From the NCBI GenBank assembly GCA_024645145.1, contig JAHEGL010000012.1, positions 1 to 11,928 on the forward strand: DNA of 11,928 bases, given 5' to 3'. The notes under the pieces are model-generated. The model ran no database searches. It worked only from the letters and a program-made list of their open reading frames with translations, and was not told where the DNA came from. Each line of letters starts with the position of its first letter. Within the stretch, counting starts at the first letter, position 1. Shown piece by piece: positions 7,719 through 11,928 of this stretch. The stretch is from Planktotalea sp. (GTDB taxonomy: Bacteria; Pseudomonadota; Alphaproteobacteria; Rhodobacterales; Rhodobacteraceae). Both the position numbers and the translations under genes were made by a program.

Positions 7719-8593
7719 CAGTCCAGTACCCGTCCAGCCACCGCATCAAGCTTAGCGAGCAAGGTCGGATCACGTTTTTCCGGCGCCGTCATAATCGCAA
7801 ATTCCAATGCCTTATCGCAGCCATGCGGACAATCGTCCCGTTCAGCACCAAGAAGGGTGGGCAAGCGTTTAACCAAGTCACGGCCTTTGTCTGAATTGCC
7901 CATAAGGGTTTTGATGATTTCTGTGACATCAACTTCCCCATGATCGGGATGCCAACTGTCATAATCGGTGATCATCGCGACAGATGCATAACAAAGCTCT
8001 GCTTCGCGGGCGAGTTTGGCTTCGGGCATATTGGTCATGCCGATCACATCCGCCCCCCAGCTTGTGCGATACATTTTGCTCTCTGCTAGGGTGGAAAACT
8101 GCGGACCTTCCATAGCGAGATAGGTACCGCCCATGTGAACGGTGATGCCTGCATCCTTTGCGGCAGTGTGGCAAGCTTCAGAGAGGCGCGGGCACGTTGG
8201 GTGTGCCACAGACACATGCGCAACACATCCGGTTCCGAAGAAGGACTTTTCGCGCGCGAATGTGCGGTCAATAAACTGATCGATAATGACAAAATCACCA
8301 GGTGCCATTTCGTCGCGAAAGCTGCCACAGGCTGAAATGGAGATCACATCGGTAACCCCAAGCCGCTTCAACGAATCTATATTCGCGCGGTACGGCACGG
8401 TTGTAGGGGAGTGCACATGCCCACGGCCATGGCGCGGCAAGAAGGCCATTTTTATACCGTCTAATGTGCCTGTCAGGATCTGGTCCGAAGGATCGCCCCA
8501 AGGCGTTTCAACCGTTTGCCAAGTGGCGTCCGCCAAACCGTCAATGTCGTAAATGCCAGAGCCGCCGATCACGGCGATCATAGTATCAGTCAT
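7718..8593 (-). CDS. mtnP: S-methyl-5'-thioadenosine phosphorylase
   Basis: Cleaves 5'-methylthioadenosine with phosphate to adenine and 5-methylthioribose 1-phosphate in the cytoplasm. This clears the by-product of polyamine (and, where made, homoserine lactone) synthesis and starts methionine salvage. The 291-residue protein carries the purine nucleoside phosphorylase type II motifs: AVIGGSGIYDIDGL near the N-terminus (phosphate loop), FLPRHGRGH, ISACGS, YLAMEGPQFSTLAESK, VIGMTNMPEA and ITDYDSWH. The Asp residues in TDYDSW match the adenine-recognition site of MTA phosphorylases rather than the Asn-type site of inosine/guanosine phosphorylases. Two in-frame ATGs are possible, 8599 and 8593; AGGA at 8604-8607 is four bases from the first and ten from the second, and MTDTMIAVIGGSG looks more like relatives, so 8593 is preferred. 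It is the first gene of the operon leading to apt, and divergent from the SulP gene. Confidence 0.95.
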   Translation of the reverse strand: MTDTMIAVIGGSGIYDIDGLADATWQTVETPWGDPSDQILTGTLDGIKMAFLPRHGRGHVHSPTTVPYRANIDSLKRLGVTDVISISACGSFRDEMAPGDFVIIDQFIDRTFAREKSFFGTGCVAHVSVAHPTCPRLSEACHTAAKDAGITVHMGGTYLAMEGPQFSTLAESKMYRTSWGADVIGMTNMPEAKLAREAELCYASVAMITDYDSWHPDHGEVDVTEIIKTLMGNSDKGRDLVKRLPTLLGAERDDCPHGCDKALEFAIMTAPEKRDPTLLAKLDAVAGRVLD

Positions 8594-8599
8594 GTTCAT

Positions 8600-8768
8600 T
8601 ATGTCCTGTCATGTGCAGTTTATCAGTAAGCTAACGAGCGTCGCGTCCAATGAAAATGCAAGAATCGCTAAAGGAGAGCCAAATTGGCGTGAGGGCAGGG
8701 GTGTTCTTTGGATGCAGCATAGTTTACGCAGCGCTAACAGAACGTCCCCCCAAAGACAGGTTAACCCC
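8600..8768. promoter_or_regulatory. Divergent intergenic region between mtnP and the SulP gene
   Basis: These 169 bases must hold the promoters for the minus-strand mtnP operon and the plus-strand transporter gene. I see no convincing -35/-10 pair on either strand and no long inverted repeat. The plus-strand half contains AAAGGAG (8670-8676) followed by a short reading frame that ends on the transporter start, described separately. Confidence 0.5.
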
Positions 8769-8772
8769 ATGA
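8689..8772 (+). other. Possible 27-codon leader reading frame overlapping the SulP gene start
   Basis: From a GTG at 8689 a frame of 27 codons runs to a TGA at 8770-8772, so that its stop and the SulP ATG (8769) form ATGA. An AAAGGAG lies twelve bases before the GTG, which is rather far. The peptide would begin VRAGVFFGCSIVY. The length is well within chance, and nothing marks it as a known leader peptide; it is listed because the overlap matches the coupling style of the neighbouring genes. Confidence 0.18.
8756..8760 (+). promoter_or_regulatory. Ribosome binding site for the SulP gene
   Basis: ACAGG lies eight bases before the ATG at 8769. It supports this start over an in-frame ATG at 8712, whose extra 19 residues are polar and unlike SulP N-termini. 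Confidence 0.5.
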
Positions 8773-10403
8773 AACGAGCAATTCTCGGTGTATTCGCCAA
8801 TCATATGACCGCACCTGACTTACGTTGGATGCCGGACGAAGGCTTCACAATCTCACGTTTGCGCATTGAGCTGCTATCGGGTTTGACCGTCGCTTTGGCG
8901 CTGGTCCCTGAAGCGGTTGCCTTTGCTTTTGTAGCGGGTGTGCATCCTTTGGTTGGCCTATACGCTGCGTTCTTGGTTGGCTTGATCACGGCATTGATTG
9001 GTGGTCGTCCAGGTATGATTTCTGGTGCAACCGGAGCTTTGGCCGTCGTTATGGTCGCTTTGGTTGCTCAACACGGTGTTGAGTATTTGTTTGCGACCGT
9101 TGTTTTGATGGGTCTTTTGCAAATTTTCTTTGGGGCAATGCACTGGGGGAAGTTCATTCGCTTGGTGCCGCATCCTGTGATGCTGGGTTTTGTAAACGGC
9201 CTCGCAATCGTTATTTTCTTGGCTCAGTTGACCCAATTCAAAGTACCTGGAACCGTGGTCAGCGATGGGCATGGTATGACGGGTGGTGAATGGCTTACTG
9301 GGATGCCGATGATTTTGATGCTGATCTTGGTTGGCTGCACAATGGCGATCATTTGGGTGACACCACGCATTACAAAAGTCATTCCTGCGCCATTAGCAGG
9401 TATCGGGATCGTTGCGGCAGTTGTGATTGCTTTTGGACTAGACGTGCCGCGCGTTGGTGATCTTGCCTCGATCCAAGGTGGTTTGCCGACATGGCACATT
9501 CCTACGGTTCCGCTGAACTGGGCAACCTTCCAAATCATTCTGCCCTACGCGGTTATTTTGGCGGCGATTGGTCTGATCGAAAGCCTGCTTACGCTCAATC
9601 TTGTGGGAGAAATGACCAACAAACGTGGCGGCGCATCGCAAGAGTGCATTGCGCAAGGCATCGCGAATACGGTCACGGGATTTTTCGGTGGCATGGGTGG
9701 TTGTGCAATGATTGGTCAGTCGATGATCAACGTAAAGTCCGGTGGGCGCACAAGGATTGCGGGCATTGCAGCCGCGATTTTCCTGCTGCTGTTCATTGTT
9801 GCAGGCTCCTCCGTGATCGAGCTGATTCCGTTGGCCGCACTTGTTGGCGTGATGTTTATGGTCGTGATCGGAACGTTTGCTTGGAACTCGTTACTTATTT
9901 TGCGCCGCGTTCCAAAGATGGATGCGTTTGTGATCATCCTTGTGACGGTAGTGACAGTTTACTCCGACCTCGCCGTGGCGGTGGTTGTCGGTGTTATCGT
10001 CTCCGCGCTCGCGTATGCTTGGAACAACGCGCGCCGCATTCACGCGATTGAGCGTCCATCTTCCACATCAGAGGGCGCAAAAGTTTACGAAATCCAAGGA
10101 CCTTTGTTCTTTGGATCTTCAGACGGGTTTATTGAGCTGTTCAACGTCGCAGACGATCCAAAAGAAGTGATCGTCGACTTTGCCCAAAGTCGTGTCGTCG
10201 ATCAATCAGCCTTGCAGGCGATTGAGGCTGTAGCAGCAAAATACGAGGAAGCTGGAAAGCGCATTCAGCTGCGTCATCTGAGCCGCGATTGTCATCAGCT
10301 TTTGACGACCGCAGGACATTTGATGGTCGATAGTGATGACGATCCTGATTATGAAGTCGCGGTAGATTATCAAGTGCGAACAGGTATTTTGGGCGGCCAT
10401 TAA
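8769..10403 (+). CDS. SulP family inorganic anion transporter with STAS domain
   Basis: A 544-residue SLC26/SulP transporter in the cytoplasmic membrane. After a roughly 30-residue cytoplasmic N-terminus comes the typical first helix and loop GLTVALALVPEAVAFAFVAG (38-57) and HPLVGLYAAF, then many hydrophobic segments up to about residue 418. The conserved block GGMGGCAMIGQSMINVKSGG (307-326) resembles the subgroup that includes BicA-like bicarbonate transporters. A STAS domain follows (about 437-535), with the anti-sigma-antagonist-like motif VVDQSALQAI around Ser480. Members carry sulfate, bicarbonate, dicarboxylates or other anions; in a marine bacterium sodium-dependent bicarbonate uptake is one possibility, but substrate cannot be read from the sequence. 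The gene is divergent from mtnP and convergent with the flavin reductase-like gene; no sulfate-assimilation or carbonic-anhydrase gene is adjacent to narrow the substrate. Confidence 0.93.
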   Translation: MKRAILGVFANHMTAPDLRWMPDEGFTISRLRIELLSGLTVALALVPEAVAFAFVAGVHPLVGLYAAFLVGLITALIGGRPGMISGATGALAVVMVALVAQHGVEYLFATVVLMGLLQIFFGAMHWGKFIRLVPHPVMLGFVNGLAIVIFLAQLTQFKVPGTVVSDGHGMTGGEWLTGMPMILMLILVGCTMAIIWVTPRITKVIPAPLAGIGIVAAVVIAFGLDVPRVGDLASIQGGLPTWHIPTVPLNWATFQIILPYAVILAAIGLIESLLTLNLVGEMTNKRGGASQECIAQGIANTVTGFFGGMGGCAMIGQSMINVKSGGRTRIAGIAAAIFLLLFIVAGSSVIELIPLAALVGVMFMVVIGTFAWNSLLILRRVPKMDAFVIILVTVVTVYSDLAVAVVVGVIVSALAYAWNNARRIHAIERPSSTSEGAKVYEIQGPLFFGSSDGFIELFNVADDPKEVIVDFAQSRVVDQSALQAIEAVAAKYEEAGKRIQLRHLSRDCHQLLTTAGHLMVDSDDDPDYEVAVDYQVRTGILGGH

Positions 10404-10410
10404 ACCGCCC
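10391..10410. terminator. Candidate terminator hairpin between convergent genes
   Basis: GGGCGG (10391-10396) and CCGCCC (10405-10410) form a perfect 6-bp GC-only stem around an 8-base loop that contains the SulP TAA stop. On the plus strand the stem is followed by GTTTAT, a weak U-rich tail; on the minus strand the tail is AAAATA, so it would work better for the transporter gene than for the flavin reductase gene, whose stop (10418) lies just before it. Confidence 0.45.
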
Positions 10411-10417
10411 GTTTATC

Positions 10418-11023
10418 TCAATCGTCCGGGCGAGTGAGTTCGAACAGATTTTTCACAACTGCATAATCGCGATATCCCAAGCGCGAAAGCGGTTGGAAGG
10501 TTGTGACATCGAAGCGACCGTCCTTGATGCAAGCGTCATCCATATGAACGCCCGTGACTTCGCCAAGCACCAGATGATTACTTGCGCCTTCTAACTTAAT
10601 AATTTGTGTCACCTTGCATTCAAGCGATGCAGGGGAGGCGGCAACGCGCGGCGCGTTGATGCTTTCGCACTCAAGCTTTTCCAAACCTGCATGGGCAAAC
10701 TCATCGCTGCCAGCGGGTAGAGTGGCGCTTGAAGCGTTCATCGCATCTTGCAATGCGGCCGATACGATATTGACGCAAAAGACGCCTGTTTCGCGGATCA
10801 CTGCAACGCTATCTTTGGTATCCCCGCGATCGTCTTTCACGCCAGTCGAAGAAAACATGACCTGTGGCGGCACATAAGCGACAGCGTTGAAGAAGCTATA
10901 GGGCGCTAAGTTGTCCCGGCCTTCGCTATCGCGTGTGGAGATCCAACCGATCGGTCGCGGTGTTACGATGGCATTGAAAGGGTTATGGGGCAGGTTGTGA
11001 CCGTCTTCTGGGCGATAAAACAT
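10418..11023 (-). CDS. Flavin reductase-like (FMN-binding split barrel) protein
   Basis: A 201-residue protein of the flavin reductase / DIM6-NTAB family. Visible are the N-terminal ITPRP-type motif as AIVTPRPIGWISTRD (18-32), NLAPYSFFNAVAYVPPQVMFS (38-58), the phosphate-contacting KDSVAVIRETGVFCVNIV (70-87), and a later SNHLVLGEVTGVHMDD (148-163), all of which build the FMN-binding split barrel. Such proteins bind FMN and either reduce flavin with NAD(P)H for a partner monooxygenase or have an oxidoreductase role of their own; no monooxygenase gene is adjacent, so the role is open. The start is well supported: AAGGAG (11033-11038) lies nine bases upstream of the ATG. The gene stands alone on its strand, convergent with the transporter gene and divergent from the GNAT gene. 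Confidence 0.9.
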   Translation of the reverse strand: MFYRPEDGHNLPHNPFNAIVTPRPIGWISTRDSEGRDNLAPYSFFNAVAYVPPQVMFSSTGVKDDRGDTKDSVAVIRETGVFCVNIVSAALQDAMNASSATLPAGSDEFAHAGLEKLECESINAPRVAASPASLECKVTQIIKLEGASNHLVLGEVTGVHMDDACIKDGRFDVTTFQPLSRLGYRDYAVVKNLFELTRPDD

Positions 11024-11099
11024 CGATATGGACTCCTTGTTTGCCCAATCGCTACCGCCATGCTAGGCGCGATGCCAGCAAAAACGTGAAAGCAGATTG

Positions 11100-11585
11100 G
11101 TGTACACGCTCAAACCAGAAACAGCTGAGGATTGGTGGGAGGTCGAAGCACTTTACGATTTGTGCTTCGCGCCGGGGCGAGAAGCGTTGTCATCTTATCG
11201 CTTACGCGATGGCGTGCCACCTGTAGAGGGCTTGAGCAGTGTTGCACGTGACGGTGATGGTATTCTTGCTGGTGCAATCCGGTATTGGCCCGTTCTTATT
11301 GAGAAACATCAGGCATTGCTGCTTGGTCCTGTGGCGGTTCACCCGACCCGCCAAGGCGAAGGTCTGGGCAGTGTTTTGATACGCGATAGTCTTGCGCGCG
11401 CAGATGAGAATGGGTGGCGCAGAGTGATGCTAGTCGGTGATGAGCCGTACTATCAAAAATTCGGTTTCTCGCGCTTGGACGGCATCTTGATGCCTCCACC
11501 AACAAACCCTGAACGTGTCTTGGGGTTGAATGCAAATGCGGCCGTCTGGGAAGATGTGCAGGGAAAGGTGACGCGCAGCGCTTGA
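11100..11585 (+). CDS. GNAT family N-acetyltransferase (YhbS-like)
   Basis: A 161-residue GNAT enzyme. The acetyl-CoA motif A is clear: LLLGPVAVHPTRQGEGLGSVLIRDSL (73-98), with the RQGEGLG pyrophosphate loop, followed by MLVGDEPYYQKFGFSRL (110-126), the PYYxxFGF segment typical of YhbS-like proteins, and a MPPPTNPERVLG block (131-142) near the end. The substrate is unknown. There is no in-frame ATG between the upstream TAG (11064-11066) and the conserved sequence, so the start must be GTG at 11100 or TTG at 11097; GAAAG at 11088-11092 is seven bases from the GTG and only four from the TTG, so GTG is preferred. It is divergent from the flavin reductase gene across 76 bases and lies 31 bases upstream of the EcsC-family gene on the same strand. 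Confidence 0.87.
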   Translation: MYTLKPETAEDWWEVEALYDLCFAPGREALSSYRLRDGVPPVEGLSSVARDGDGILAGAIRYWPVLIEKHQALLLGPVAVHPTRQGEGLGSVLIRDSLARADENGWRRVMLVGDEPYYQKFGFSRLDGILMPPPTNPERVLGLNANAAVWEDVQGKVTRSA

Positions 11586-11616
11586 AATCTGTGCAGGACA
11601 TGCTGATCTTACGAAG

Positions 11617-11928
11617 ATGGCCACAGAGTTAACCACCCCCGATCTAGATCGCGACATCAGCGAGATTGCAAAGCGGTACCGCAAAGCAGGTGGCGTCGGG
11701 ATTCAGGTGCTCAATCTTGTTGGCGGGCAGGCTGAGAACTTGATGGAACGTTTACCTGATCCGGTCAAAGGCCGACTCGAAGATGCAACCACCAAAGCCT
11801 TGAATGTTGCATTGAGCGCTGCAAGCAGAAGTCGTGGTGTCGTTCCGGATCAGAAATCATGGCTCAACACTGCTGCGGCAACGGCCATGGGCGCGGCAGG
11901 CGGCTTGCCCACAGCACTTGCTGAATTG
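11617..11928 (+). CDS. EcsC family protein (N-terminal part)
   Basis: The first 104 codons of a gene that runs off the window. The peptide starts MATELTTPDLDRDISEIAKRY, then VGIQVLNLVGGQAENLMERLP (27-47), DPVKGRLEDATTKALNVALSAA, PDQKSWLNTAAATAMGAAGG and ends LPTALAEL. The alanine-rich helical character and the LNLVGGQAENLMERLPDPVK stretch match EcsC-family proteins as I know them from Roseobacter-group genomes. EcsC was named from the Bacillus ecs ABC transporter operon, but most members stand alone and their function is unknown. The ATG at 11617 has no strong ribosome binding site. The frame is open to the last base. The gap of 31 bases from the acetyltransferase gene on the same strand makes cotranscription possible. 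Confidence 0.78.
   Translation, partial: MATELTTPDLDRDISEIAKRYRKAGGVGIQVLNLVGGQAENLMERLPDPVKGRLEDATTKALNVALSAASRSRGVVPDQKSWLNTAAATAMGAAGGLPTALAEL

Noticed and set aside
8759..8766. GTTAACC-like sequence resembling a CtrA half-site before the SulP start
   Set aside because: The second TTAA at the expected spacing is absent, and a single half-site is not evidence of CtrA control.
9491..10051. A 186-codon open frame on the plus strand inside the SulP gene
   Set aside because: It lies wholly within the transporter coding region in another frame; its translation is rich in Arg, Cys, His and Trp with no family resemblance, as expected of a shadow frame.

Overview
The window looks like chromosome from a marine Rhodobacterales (Roseobacter-group) alphaproteobacterium. 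The basis is the gene neighbourhood (SURF1, thrC, M16 peptidase, then a GNAT), the close fit of the proteins to families I know from that group (an interrupted DUF2927 gene, an EcsC-like protein, an MtnP/Apt cluster), moderate GC content judged by eye, and very tight packing with repeated ATGA or TAATG start/stop overlaps. No rRNA, tRNA, CRISPR array, insertion sequence or integrase is visible. The content is mostly housekeeping and metabolic.

Left block, plus strand (1-5885): the 3' end of a SURF1 cytochrome-oxidase assembly gene, thrC (threonine synthase), an M16 zinc peptidase and a RimJ/RimL-like acetyltransferase form a chain in which each start overlaps the previous stop. A 47-base gap with a strong ribosome binding site leads to an exported metallo-beta-lactamase-fold protein, then 19 bases later to an FAD-linked 2-hydroxyacid (D-2-hydroxyglutarate type) dehydrogenase.

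Middle block, minus strand (8593 down to 5880): mtnP (methylthioadenosine phosphorylase), a LysE/RhtB exporter, a secreted DUF2927-type gene and apt (adenine phosphoribosyltransferase). MtnP releases adenine from methylthioadenosine and Apt converts adenine to AMP, so the block brackets a two-step adenine salvage route. The DUF2927-type gene starts at 7095, overlapping the lysE stop, but has an in-frame TAG at codon 56; the frame then stays open to its natural end at 6442. This is the most notable observation here. The block meets the dehydrogenase gene tail to tail, with both TAG stops inside one palindromic hexamer.

Right block: a SulP anion transporter with a C-terminal STAS domain (plus strand, divergent from mtnP), a convergent flavin reductase-like gene (minus strand) with a candidate hairpin between them, then on the plus strand a GNAT acetyltransferase with a non-ATG start and the first 104 codons of an EcsC-family gene running off the window.

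I found no convincing new multi-gene system. The observations most worth a second look are the amber-interrupted gene, the exported MBL protein with an altered metal motif, and the shared-stop overlap.
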